Position numbers and translations under genes: made by a program. This document shows, piece after piece, positions 18,714 to 27,068 of a stretch of 64,000 nt of DNA (the first letter of the stretch is position 1; the number at the start of each line of letters is the position of its first letter). The stretch comes from CAWANP01 sp963783445 (lineage in GTDB: Bacteria; Chloroflexota; Anaerolineae; JAAYZQ01): contig CAWANP010000017.1 of the NCBI GenBank assembly GCA_963783445.1, positions 186,001 through 250,000 of the forward strand, given 5' to 3'. The notes under the pieces were generated by a model. It was not told the origin of the DNA. It was given only the letters and a program-made list of their open reading frames with translations, and searched no databases.

Positions 18714-19102
18714 ATGTTGACAAATGCATGGTTTGACCTCACACTGCCCGTCGTCGACCTTGAGCGAGCCAAGGGGTTCTATGGCGGGAAACTTGGCCTG
18801 AAGTAGCTCGATCTACCCGCCCCGGAGTTGGCCACGGAGATGGCCTTCTATAAAGCCGGCGACTGCGCGCAGGTCGCCCTGTACCGGCGCGAGAACCCCA
18901 CCAAGGCCGACCACACAGCGGCCGCTTTTCGGGTCGAGGATGTAGAAAGTACGGTCGTGGAGCTTAGCGAGCGAGGTGTGAAATTCGAGCAGTACGATGC
19001 GCCCGGCATGAAGACCGACGAGACGGTATTGCGGCCATGGGGCCCTTCAAGGGCGCCTGGTTCAAGGATACCAAGGGCAATACCCTGAGCGTAGTCGAGT
19101 AG
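18714..19102 (+). pseudogene. VOC (glyoxalase/bleomycin-resistance) family protein, nonsense plus frameshift
   Basis: ATG 18714 (8 nt after AAAGGGAG) gives 'NAWFDLTLPVVDLERAKGFY', the first strand and helix of a VOC module. An in-frame TAG at 18804-18806 interrupts 'GLK*LDLPAPELATEM', and a frameshift near 19035 is needed to reach the terminal 'FKGAWFKDTKGNTLSVVE'. Two independent lesions in 129 codons suggest genuine decay. VOC proteins use a metal centre for glyoxalase, dioxygenase or resistance functions; no specific role can be given. Confidence 0.7.
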
Positions 19103-19125
19103 GAGCTTCAGAGGTCCCCACAACC

Positions 19126-19159
19126 AGACTTCCGAATTCTTCCGAGAATTCGGAAGTCT
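19126..19159. repeat. Perfect 14-bp palindrome after VOC gene
   Basis: AGACTTCCGAATTC, loop TTCCGA, GAATTCGGAAGTCT. No T tract; REP-like or a terminator lacking a U run. Confidence 0.6.
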
Positions 19160-19206
19160 GTCTATGCAGGGATGAGGGTGCGTCGCACTCGGCGCACCAT
19201 TGCCTG

Positions 19207-19281
19207 CACCGCAGAGACGCGGAGGCCGCGGAGCAACATCGGCCCTTGGGTTTTCTCCGCGCCCTCTGCGCTTCCGCGGTG
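19207..19281. repeat. Dispersed inverted repeat (CACCGCAGAGACGCGGAGG type)
   Basis: CACCGCAGAGACGCGGAGG on the left and CCTCTGCGCTTCCGCGGTG on the right form an imperfect hairpin of a widely dispersed intergenic type. The rest of 19282-19629 holds no recognised gene. Confidence 0.5.
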
Positions 19282-19629
19282 AAACCACGCCACTTGCCCT
19301 CTACCCCCGCGGTGGTATAATCAGAATGACCATAAGAAGGCGGATGCCACGAGGCATCCGAGTGGCCTGAGCAACGCCAGCGCGACCACGTGTGGCGTTG
19401 AGCAGTGCCAATCATCTGTTTATACCACCATTGACGAGTCTCTTCTTCCCCACGTGAGACGAGCCACCCTCAATGGTGGCTGTGTACAGTAGCTCGATGG
19501 CGGTTCGCTGGAGCCCCGCCGAGCGCGCCAACGAGAAGAGAAGGAGACGATGACCCATGTCTACACAGTCCCTTCGTAGGCTCAGCCGAGGGCAATGGCC
19601 CTGACTGGCACCGATTCTGAGGATTGAAA

Positions 19630-19956
19630 GCGCCGCCGTGAACAGGCGGCGCTGGATGGGGGAGACGAGACCTAGCACCGGCTGTTCACGCCGGTGCTGG
19701 CGGCTGTTTAAAGCGCCGCCGTGAACAGGCGGCGCTGGATGGAGGGAGAGGAGAGACCCAGCAGCGGCTGTTCACGCCGGTGCAGGCAGACGCCGGCTTG
19801 AAAGCGCCGCCGTGAACAGGCGGCGCTGGAGGGAGGGAGAGCCCAGCAGCGGCTGTTCACGCCGGTGCAGGCAGACACCGGTGCTTGAAAGCGCCGCCGT
19901 GGAACAGGCGGCGCTGGATGGGAGAGGAGACCCAGTACTGGCTGTTCACGCTGGAA
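19630..19956. repeat. REP array A: four hairpin-pair units
   Basis: Four units of 83-91 bp. Each has hairpin R1, GCGCCGCC-GTGAACA-GGCGGCGC (19630, 19713, 19804, 19891), then hairpin R2 in opposite orientation, CACCGGC-TGTTCAC-GCCGGTG and variants (19676, 19761, 19846, 19934). The loop GTGAACA is shared, so the pair looks like a BIME. The last R1 has one extra G and the last R2 is degenerate. The array abuts the transposase gene. Confidence 0.85.
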
Positions 19957-19971
19957 CGAAGGGACAGTCGC

Positions 19972-20391
19972 ATGGTTTGGGAAATGGATGAAGGCCATAA
20001 GCCGAATCACAACAGCTTTGCGCTGTACTATCACATCGTCTTTGTCACCCGCAAGCGCGAGCCATTCATCACTCAGGAAATCGCCGGGTTCCTGAGCGAG
20101 TTCTTCCAGGACAAATGCAAGGAGCTGGAGGTTCATCTGCTGGAACAGGGAATTCTCTGTGACCACGTGCACCTGATCGTCAGCCTGCGGCCGGCACACT
20201 ACATACCTGAGGTGCTCAACTATCTAAAGGGGACCGCCTCTCACGAGGCCAATCATCACCACGATTTTGCCAATGTCCTGTACTGGATGCGTGGCTACCA
20301 TATCGATTCTGTGAGCCCGTCGGCCCTGGATCGTGCCAGGCAGTACGTCCAAAACCAGTACCAGCATCACCCGGACAAGATTCCGATCTAA
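19972..20391 (+). CDS. IS200-like (TnpA, HUH/Y1) transposase in a REP array
   Basis: 139 residues from ATG 19972; intact. 'LYYHIVFVTRKREPFI' is the N-terminal strand of the Y1 transposase fold, 'CDHVHLIVSL' carries the HUH metal-binding motif (HVH), 'GYHIDSVS' and 'ARQYVQNQYQHH' match the C-terminal helix that bears the catalytic tyrosine. Y1 enzymes move single-stranded DNA by recognising subterminal hairpins. Here four hairpin pairs lie directly upstream and one more (20418-20440) directly downstream, so the gene and its hairpins look like a matched mobile unit. No TnpB partner is present. Confidence 0.85.
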   Translation: MVWEMDEGHKPNHNSFALYYHIVFVTRKREPFITQEIAGFLSEFFQDKCKELEVHLLEQGILCDHVHLIVSLRPAHYIPEVLNYLKGTASHEANHHHDFANVLYWMRGYHIDSVSPSALDRARQYVQNQYQHHPDKIPI

Positions 20392-20417
20392 GCGCTGCAG
20401 GAAAGGCGGCACTTCCT

Positions 20418-20440
20418 GCACCGGCGTAAACAGCCGGTGC
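20418..20440. repeat. REP A hairpin downstream of transposase
   Basis: GCACCGGC-GTAAACA-GCCGGTGC, the R2 type in opposite orientation to the upstream copies; marks the right edge of the unit. Confidence 0.8.
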
Positions 20441-20555
20441 AAGGGGTTCGATAATCAGCTGAGAGCCTTCACCAGACCCGGAAAGTTGCGCCACTGATGG
20501 TGCCCTGGATTAGGCTGGTTCACAGTATCATTGGGTGTCGCAAACCTGGAGGAAA

Positions 20556-23020
20556 ATGATGACTTGTGGTCCAAAGAGACGAATTACTGCGGTTTCTGCC
20601 ATCCTTCTGTCCTTATTCCTGCTGTTGGTGAGCCTCCCCAAGACCGCCGCACTGGACACTGACTCGCCAATCGGCGACATGCTGTTCGCCGATTCTGGCA
20701 GATCAACGAGTGCCCACGTGCCCGCCGAGCCGCCCACCCTCCGTGCGAGGCAGGTGGTGGTTGACCAGGAGCTGCTCGCGCGAAGCGAGCCTGGCGACGC
20801 TATCGGCCTGAACCTCTTTGAGGATACCGTCTACCAGGGCATCGTCGACGACGTGACCGAGAATCCCTCAGGCTCAACGTCGTGGATCGGACACCTTCGC
20901 GGAGAAGCCTTCAGCCAGTTCGTCCTGGTAGTCGGAAGCGGCCAGATGGCTGGCAGTATCACGCTGCCCGGCGCCACCTATGAGATCCGGCACCTGGATG
21001 GCCCCACACACGCTATCAGAGACGCAGATGAGACCTTGGATGCTTTGGTAGAAGGGCCGCCAATTCCTATGGAGCTGCTTCTGGAACCGGCTCCGTCTCA
21101 TGTTTCTGGACCAGCCGACGATGGCCTGACCATTGATGTCATGGTGGTCTATACAGAAGCAGCTCGAGATGGAGCAGGGGGCACGACCGCGATGCAGAAT
21201 CTGATTGATCTCGCTGTTTCAGAGACCAACCAATCCTATTCCAACAGTGGCATCAACCAGCGGATCCGTCTGGTCAATACTGCGGAGGTCTCTTACAAGG
21301 AGACGGGCAATACACATACAGAGCTCACCCGCCTTCAGAACCCATCGGATGGCTTTATGGATGATGTACACACACTTCGTGACTTGTTTGGGGCAGACGC
21401 CATCAGCCTGCTCCTGGAAATCGGGGACTATGGGGGGCGCGGCTACTTGCTCGGGGGCCTGTCGAGTTTTTATGAGAGGTATGCCTTTAACGTTCGTGCT
21501 TCGCCGACAGGCTGCCGGCTACTATACATTGGGCCACGAGTTCGGACACAACATGGGGGCGCACCATGATTGGTATGTGAATGATACCGTACGACCTTTT
21601 GTGTACAACCACGGATACCTGGATGCTGACGCTGCCTGGCGTACGGTAATGGCTTACAACTCTGAATGCTCAGACAGAGGCATCTATTGCAGCCGCATAC
21701 CCTACTGGTCCAATCCAGACCTGTCCTACAGGGGTTCCCCCATGGGAGTACAGCCTGGCACCTCTTCGGCCTGCGTTGCAAACTATCTGAATCATCCGGA
21801 CTGTGACGCCGACAACCGGCTGACACTCAACAACACCGCCTACACCGTAGCCAATTTCCGGCAGGCGACACAGCCACCTGCCTGCTTTACACTGACAGCA
21901 CTTGCCATCCCCTCCTCCGCTGGCGCTGTCGAGGCGCGATCCCGGCCCAAACTGCAGCGGCGACTATGTGGCGGGCACGGAGGTGGTACTAACTGCTAGT
22001 TCCAGGTCGGGCTACACCTTCAGCCACTGGAGCGGCGCTTGCAGTGGCTCGTCCCAGACCTGCACGCTGACCATGTCGGGCGCGAGACAGGTGACGGCCA
22101 CTTTCGAGGAGACCGACTTTGGCCGGATCATCGTCGACAAGGTGACGGATCCAAGTGGCGCCGAGCAAGAGTTTCTCTTCGCCCTGACCGGGGGGCCGGA
22201 GAGCGTCTACCGGGAGTTCACGCTGACCGACGCCGCTACGCCCCACCAGGTCTCAAGCCTGGCGCCAGGCGCTTACAGCGTCGTGGAAGCGGTTCCTGGC
22301 GGCTGGGACTTGGTCCACAGCAGTTGCGACGATGACAGCAGCCCTAGCGACATCGATCTGGACCCAGGTGAGACGGTCACCTGCACCTTCTCAAACCAGC
22401 AGACTGGGGTCTGTTCGCCTCCGGCCGCGCCGGTTCTGCGGTCTCCGTCGGATGGACACAGCACACAGGATGCCAAGCCGGCCTTCGAATGGTCCGAGGT
22501 ACCGGGCGCGGAAAAGTATCGTCTCCGTCTGGTCGTGGCGGATACGGGTACCCAGGTTCTGAGCATCGCCACCTCCAAGACGCGCTATACACTGGAGACG
22601 GCGCTGGAGCCGGATACCTATTTCTGGCGGGTTCGGGGCCTGAACGACTGCGGTGCTGGCAACTGGGCGCTGAGGCGCAGCGTGAAGATCGAGCCGACGC
22701 GCCCCAATCCGCCCCAACTGCAGGAGCCGGAGGATGGCAGCCTGGTGTGCGATCTGCGGCCCACGCTTGATTGGAGTGAGGCCAAGGGTGCGACGGGATA
22801 CCGCATTCAGGTGGACAGGGATAGCAGCTTCGCCTCACCTGTAGTCGATGACGGCTTGGTCGACAGCGAGTACAGGCCCATCCACGGCTTGTCGCCTGGA
22901 ATCTATTTCTGGCGGGCGCTGGCCAGCAACAGCGCGGGGGACAGCGACTGGTCCTCGGTCTGGCGCTTTGTGCAGGGCCGCTGTATCTATCTTCCCCTGG
23001 TGACGCGTGGCGTCCCGTAG
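20556..23020 (+). pseudogene. Secreted metzincin metalloprotease with InlB-type, prealbumin-like and FN3-like domains, two frameshifts
   Basis: ATG 20556 (or 20559) after GGAGG; signal peptide with core 'AVSAILLSLFLLLVSLP'. Pro-region, then the catalytic domain 'IDVMVVYTEAARDGAGG'; a shift near 21500 leads to the zinc motif HEFGHNMGAHHD and the Met-turn 'VMAYNSECSD'. A second shift near 21935 joins 'CFTLTALAIPSSAGA' to 'PGPNCSGDYVAGTEVVLTA', a cysteine InlB-type repeat. Then 'IIVDKVTDPSGAEQEFLFAL' (prealbumin/SpaA-like), two FN3-like repeats ('FEWSEVPGAEKYRLRL', 'LDWSEAKGATGYRIQV') and the tail CIYLPLVTRGVP. About 820 residues; extracellular zinc endopeptidase (M12/M43-like). Confidence 0.75.
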
Positions 23021-23036
23021 CGGCGGGGACGCACTT

Positions 23037-24605
23037 TTACCACGTCGTCCCATCAATCTCCTCCAGCGGATCAGCCCGGCGCACCAGCTCGGCCGAACCC
23101 GTGCCGGGCCAGAGCTGGTCGTCCAGGACGGTACACAGCGCGGCGCTGACCAGCAGGTCGTCGTGGCCCCTGGCGATCAGCTCTGCAGTATACCGGCGAT
23201 TCCCACACCCCCCAGCGGATGCGCGCGCCCGGCCCCGGCAGAATCTCGTACTCGCAGCGCGCCACCTCGTACCAGAACTGGCGCGTCTCGGGCTGCCCGT
23301 CATCGACATAATCCTTGTAGCGCCCGGTCTCGACGGCCGCCACAAAATCCCAGCCCAGCTCTGATTTGCGTTTGGACGAAAAAACAACCGGTTGTACGCG
23401 GCCGGGCAGGGCTTGGGCCAGAAACGAGGCCAGCCCGGCGCCGATGCCGGTGGCGTCGACCACGATCCAGGCGGCGCGCCAGTGGCCGGCCAGGGCCACG
23501 ATCCGGTCAAAGAGGGACGTGTGCCGGACGCCCAGCCACAGATGGCGGTCGACGGCGCGGTAGTGGGGCAGGCCGCCGGGCCGGGGCTCGACCTCCACGA
23601 CGGTCAGCGCCGTGGCGTCGCGGCGCGCGTTGGCCAGGAAGGCAACTGCACCGCGCCCCCGCTCTCCTCTTCGCCGGCCACGTCCAGCAGCAGGGCATAG
23701 CGCTTGCCCGGTGCCGGGGTATGGCACCGGGCGTGGTCGCCGCGCATCAGGGCCCGGCGCGCCGGGGGAAAGAAGCCGGCCTGGCCGTCGATGGGCTCCA
23801 GGTAGTACTGGGTCTTGACCAGGGGATGCTCGCGGCCCAGGCGGGCGACCCGTTCCTCCAGGTGGCGGCTGTAGGCCGGGACGCAGGCGGCGACCTGGGT
23901 GGCGTCGTAGACAAAGGCGCGGCGGATCCCGTCGGCCTTTTCCTGCTGGCGCAGGTGCTGGATCGTCCTGGCCAGCAGCGTGCCGGCGGTCCAGGCCGTG
24001 CCGTACAGGACCGTGGTCGCGCCCGTGCTGGCGGCCATGGGCGCAAAGTCCTTGTACCACTTTTCCTCGGCAATGTCCTGGGCCTCGTCGCCCTCCAGCA
24101 GCAGATCGGCCGTCGCGCCGACGACGTTGGCGGCCGGGCCGGCGGAGAAGAAGAGGGTGCGGGCGCTGCCGACCTCGACGATAAAGCCCTGGCGCCGGTG
24201 GTAGCCGCTGCGGCCGCTGCTGCGGCCGTGGGCGTTGCCGTTGCAGGGGTTTTCCAGGCGGTCGCAGAGGCGCAGCATCGAGTTGTGGGTCTGGGGCTTG
24301 AAGGTGGGGCTGGCCTTGACGATCTGGCCGCCGCTCCGCTGGTAGAGGTTGAGCAGGTAGGCCTCGATCTGGGCCGAAAGCTCGTTTTTGCCCGCCTGGC
24401 GGGCCATCATCACGGCAAAGGTCAGGCCCCGGCCGTGGACGACCGAGTCCACGATGGCCCGGGCCGGTTCGAGCTGGTAGGGGCGCAGCCCGCGGCCCAG
24501 GACAATGCGGCTGAAATGGTCAATGTCCTCGAACCAGTATTTGACGGCGGACGCGAGGGATGGGTCCGGGGTTGGTGGCGGGTCAGATTTCATGGAGATG
24601 CTCAT
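23037..24605 (-). pseudogene. Phage-type terminase large subunit, frameshifted
   Basis: The ATPase half shows 'MARQAGKNELSAQ' (Walker A-like) and 'ADLLLEGDEAQDI' (Walker B and adenine-motif region). A shift near 23640 leads to the nuclease half: 'LTVVEVEPRPGG', 'AAWIVVDATGIGAGLASFL' and 'KSELGWDFVAAVETGRYK', and another near 23195 to 'YTAELIARGHDDLLVSAALC', which carries the terminal nuclease aspartates. Some 500 residues, as usual for TerL. It lies downstream of a small-subunit-like gene and a small membrane protein on the same strand. No portal, protease or capsid gene follows; the next gene is convergent. ATG 24605 is taken as the start though no clear SD is seen. Confidence 0.7.
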
Positions 24606-24676
24606 CTGTGGTGCGTGTTACGTGTTGCGTGGTTCGTCTTTCGTCCGTTGTCCATCGTCTATCGTCCATCATCCCC

Positions 24677-24943
24677 TCACGGCACCAGCCCCAGCGCTGT
24701 CAGGGCCACCCGCAGGACCTCGGCGGCCAGGGCCGCGCCGGCCAGGCCCAGCAGCCATCGGGACTGGGTCTCCAGCCGGGCCAGGCGCTTTTCGATCCAC
24801 CAGCCCCAGTCGCTGTCATAGGGTTGGGGATCGGTGATGCGGGCCTGGCGGTCGCGGTGGCGCCTGATGGCGGACTGCAGGCGCTCTTCGCCGGATTCCC
24901 GGTGCCGGCGGGCTGGTTTCCTGGGTTCCCGGGCGCCCTTCAC
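24677..24943 (-). CDS. Small membrane protein in terminase cassette
   Basis: 88 residues. The GTG start overlaps the TGA of the preceding gene (GTGA), implying translational coupling. A basic N-terminus (KGAREPRKPARRHRE), an amphipathic region with 'DSDWGWWIEKRLARLE', then a single C-terminal hydrophobic helix 'WLLGLAGAALAAEVLRVALT'. Size and position between two terminase-like genes would suit a holin-like or packaging accessory protein, but no family is recognised. A longer upstream extension of the frame overlaps the small-subunit gene and was rejected. Confidence 0.55.
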   Translation of the reverse strand: MKGAREPRKPARRHRESGEERLQSAIRRHRDRQARITDPQPYDSDWGWWIEKRLARLETQSRWLLGLAGAALAAEVLRVALTALGLVP

Positions 24944-25443
24944 AGATCCACCTGCCACTCGGTGCCGATCTCGTCCAGGGCCTGGGCGATGGCGCCGGCC
25001 AGACCATCCGCCGCTTCGCCCGACAGGGCGCGGCGGTCGCGCAACAGGTGCGACAGTCGGGTGGATGCCTGCGTGTAGAGACCAAAGAGCTGGATCAGGG
25101 CTTCGTCCGGCGGCCACTGGGCGCCCGTGCTTTGGTCGTGGCTGGCGATGAGGGCGTCCAGGCGCCGCATCTTGTCCGTGAGCCCGGCGATGGCGCCATC
25201 AATGGTCACGGCCGTGGGATCCTCGGGGTAGAAGTCTGGCCCAACGGGGGCGGACGGCGCCTCCGGCCCGGCCATGTCGCCGCGACAGGTCGCGCTGTGC
25301 GGCGTGTCGCCGCGACGGGTCGCACTGCGCGTCACGTCGCCGCGGTGGGCCGCGCAGCGGGGCGGGTCGCTGCCGTGCATGGCCCAAGCCCGGCAAGGGG
25401 GGCCGGAACGGGTGCGGGCCGTGCATTTTCGCTTGTCGGTCAC
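24940..25443 (-). CDS. Terminase small-subunit-like / zinc-motif protein
   Basis: 167 residues from GTG 25443 (GGAG 8 nt upstream). The N-terminus 'CTARTRSGPPCRAWAMHGS' followed by 'PPRCAAHRG' is the C-x-C-x-H motif found in small terminase-like 'HGG' proteins of phages and in Chloroflexota genomes. Then a low-complexity part encoded by about three 24-nt direct repeats ([RS]ATRRGD-type), and a helical C-terminal half ('DKMRRLDALIASHDQST', 'LTGEAADGLAGAIAQALDE'-like). An upstream in-frame extension to 25605 lacks coding character. First gene of the cassette. Function inferred from context plus motif only. Confidence 0.55.
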   Translation of the reverse strand: MTDKRKCTARTRSGPPCRAWAMHGSDPPRCAAHRGDVTRSATRRGDTPHSATCRGDMAGPEAPSAPVGPDFYPEDPTAVTIDGAIAGLTDKMRRLDALIASHDQSTGAQWPPDEALIQLFGLYTQASTRLSHLLRDRRALSGEAADGLAGAIAQALDEIGTEWQVDL

Positions 25444-26043
25444 GGTGCTGTCTCCGGGCAGGCCGGCGGGATGGCAAATCCTAAAATCAAGCCGGTCCAG
25501 CCAATCAAAACATATGTTCTGGTACTCAGTATAAGAGTCGGACGTGAACCGGTCAACCTCCCGCAGGCTTTGAGATGCGGGGTGGGCCAATGGAAAAGAG
25601 GTCAATAGGCTTGGGCGGCGCCGCTGCTCAGGACAGCCTGGGGGAGGTTCTCGCGTACGGATGGAAACAAAGAAAGTGAGCAGAGAGCCTGGCCCGGTCC
25701 TCTGCCCACTTTCATCACAAGGAGGAGAAAAAGAATATCTGTATTATAAGCCAAAGTGCCTGGCTTACCGTAAGCAGTGTCACAAATAGGATTTCTTTGT
25801 CCGATTTCGCTTCTGTTCCCTGGGGCGCTCCGGCATGGTGAGAATGCAGAGTGCATCCGGCGTTTGGTGCGACAGGCCGTCTGCGGGAGGTCACGTGACC
25901 GGTCAGAGCCCACTGGATGGGCGGAAACAGGGGCCGGAGGGGTGGGTCTGACTTCTCTGCTGCTCCGGCCTGGTCCGCGACCAGGGCGTTCTCCAGGCAG
26001 GAGCGGACCTACCTGGCGGGAGCGGGGGGATGGGCCGCACAAC
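25444..26043. other. Intergenic region upstream of terminase cassette
   Basis: No recognised gene. Contains AT-rich words around 25740 (TATTATAAG) and a 3' part that is part of the terminator region. Open frames here lack coding features. Confidence 0.4.
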
Positions 26044-26085
26044 AAACAGCCCGGAGCAGGCGTCCTTGCATGCTCCGGGCTGTTT
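26044..26085 (-). terminator. Terminator of small membrane-protein pair
   Basis: Perfect 15-bp arms AAACAGCCCGGAGCA / TGCTCCGGGCTGTTT, 12-nt loop, about 40 nt past the stop of the minus-strand gene ending at 26126. Confidence 0.65.
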
Positions 26086-26125
26086 AGACTTTTGCTTCGA
26101 TACTGGGCCTTACCCTCTGATCCGG

Positions 26126-26512
26126 CTACCGCCCAAAGGCTTTCTGCGTCCCTGGCAGCAGGGAGTAGATCAGGATGATGCCGTTGATGAGGATCGTCGG
26201 CGCCAGTCCGGCCAGCGTCGAGTCACCCAGCAGCGAGATCAGCGCCAGGCTCAGGTTGAGGATGGAAAGGATGACCAGAAACATCCAGGCCTGGGGGTCG
26301 ACCTTCCACAGGCCGCGCACCAGCCAGATCCAGATGGCGGCCATGAGGCCCCACATGATGGCGCCGATCAGGTTGAAAGTAAAGAACCGGACCGGGCCGA
26401 GCCAGACGGGCCACAGGTGCAGCATCTGCAGGGTATGGATGATGGCCACGACAGCGGCCAGGGCGGCCAGTACGGCCAGGATGGTGACGCCGATGGGGCG
26501 CTTTTTCTCCAT
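26126..26512 (-). CDS. Small integral membrane protein
   Basis: 128 residues starting MEKKRPIGVTILAVLAAL. Four hydrophobic segments, and the N-terminal 'KRPIGVTILAVL' block is typical of small conserved membrane proteins of unknown function in Chloroflexota and Actinobacteria. SD-like GGAGAA precedes the ATG; a longer frame upstream is rejected because it reads through the 18-bp repeats. Probably in one transcript with the membrane protein at 26670-26957. Confidence 0.7.
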   Translation of the reverse strand: MEKKRPIGVTILAVLAALAAVVAIIHTLQMLHLWPVWLGPVRFFTFNLIGAIMWGLMAAIWIWLVRGLWKVDPQAWMFLVILSILNLSLALISLLGDSTLAGLAPTILINGIILIYSLLPGTQKAFGR

Positions 26513-26562
26513 GCTTTTTCTCCTTATGGTTGGCGGGTCACTGCGCCCAAACTGGCCCCCTC

Positions 26563-26616
26563 CGAAGTCTCTTGACTTGGCGAAGTCTCTTGACTTGGCG
26601 AAGTCTCTTGACTTGG
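26563..26616. repeat. Three 18-bp direct repeats
   Basis: Three exact tandem copies of CGAAGTCTCTTGACTTGG between two membrane-protein genes. Each copy contains the palindromic core AAGTC-TCTT-GACTT; a fourth degenerate copy (CTAGGTCTTCTGACC) follows. Confidence 0.8.
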
Positions 26617-26669
26617 CTAGGTCTTCTGACCGAGCCCAGCTTTTGGCACGCAGTGTACGGCCAGAGGCC

Positions 26670-26957
26670 CTAGGCCGGGTAGTAGGGCACGCTCTGGCGT
26701 TTGTGATAGCCGCCCGAATAGCTGGCAATGTCGGCCAGGAGCCCGAGGCCCACGATAATCCAGTCAAAACCGACGACGCCGCCACCCGCCACGATGACGT
26801 ACATCAGCAGCGTCCACGGCAGGAAGATGAAGCCCAGAAGGGGCAGGAACCAGTTCCCGCCGAAAGCCAGTGTAAAGCGGGCGGGCTGGAACAGCCACCA
26901 GACCAGGATGGCCAGTCGCGGGCCAAAGAACATCAATGCAGCCAGAAAACAACACAT
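26670..26957 (-). CDS. Small membrane protein (tryptophan-rich)
   Basis: 95 residues from ATG 26957 (SD GAGGAGG, 7 nt). Begins MCCFLAALMFFGPRLAIL with 'VWWLFQP', then 'WFLPLLGFIFLPWTLLMYV' and a glycine-rich third helix; soluble tail 'YSGGYHKRQSVPYYPA'. Resembles small YtxH/DUF-type membrane proteins with a conserved 'FLPWTLLMY' stretch; function unknown. Upstream on the same strand of the 128-residue membrane protein. Confidence 0.7.
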   Translation of the reverse strand: MCCFLAALMFFGPRLAILVWWLFQPARFTLAFGGNWFLPLLGFIFLPWTLLMYVIVAGGGVVGFDWIIVGLGLLADIASYSGGYHKRQSVPYYPA

Positions 26958-27068
26958 AGTACTTCCTCCTCGCAAGGATAATCTGGAGGCCAATGGTCCC
27001 AGGTTGCAGGCATGGCCTCTGCCAGCCAGAAACTAGAACACCGCGTACCGGCAAAAGTTGCGGCAAGG

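Noticed and set aside
18804..18806. Amber-codon recoding (pyrrolysine-like) to explain in-frame TAG here and at 61181
   Set aside because: Both genes also need frameshifts, other genes use TAG as a normal stop, and no recoding element or tRNA is visible.
19630..20440. CRISPR array
   Set aside because: Repeats are self-complementary hairpins in alternating orientation with conserved spacers and no cas genes; they fit REP/BIME elements.
23007..24821. 604-codon plus-strand open frame over the terminase region
   Set aside because: The minus strand has Walker and nuclease motifs with conserved order; the plus frame is low-complexity Arg/Gly/Ala.
20535..25605. Complete prophage
   Set aside because: Only terminase-type genes are present; no capsid, portal, tail, integrase or lysis genes.
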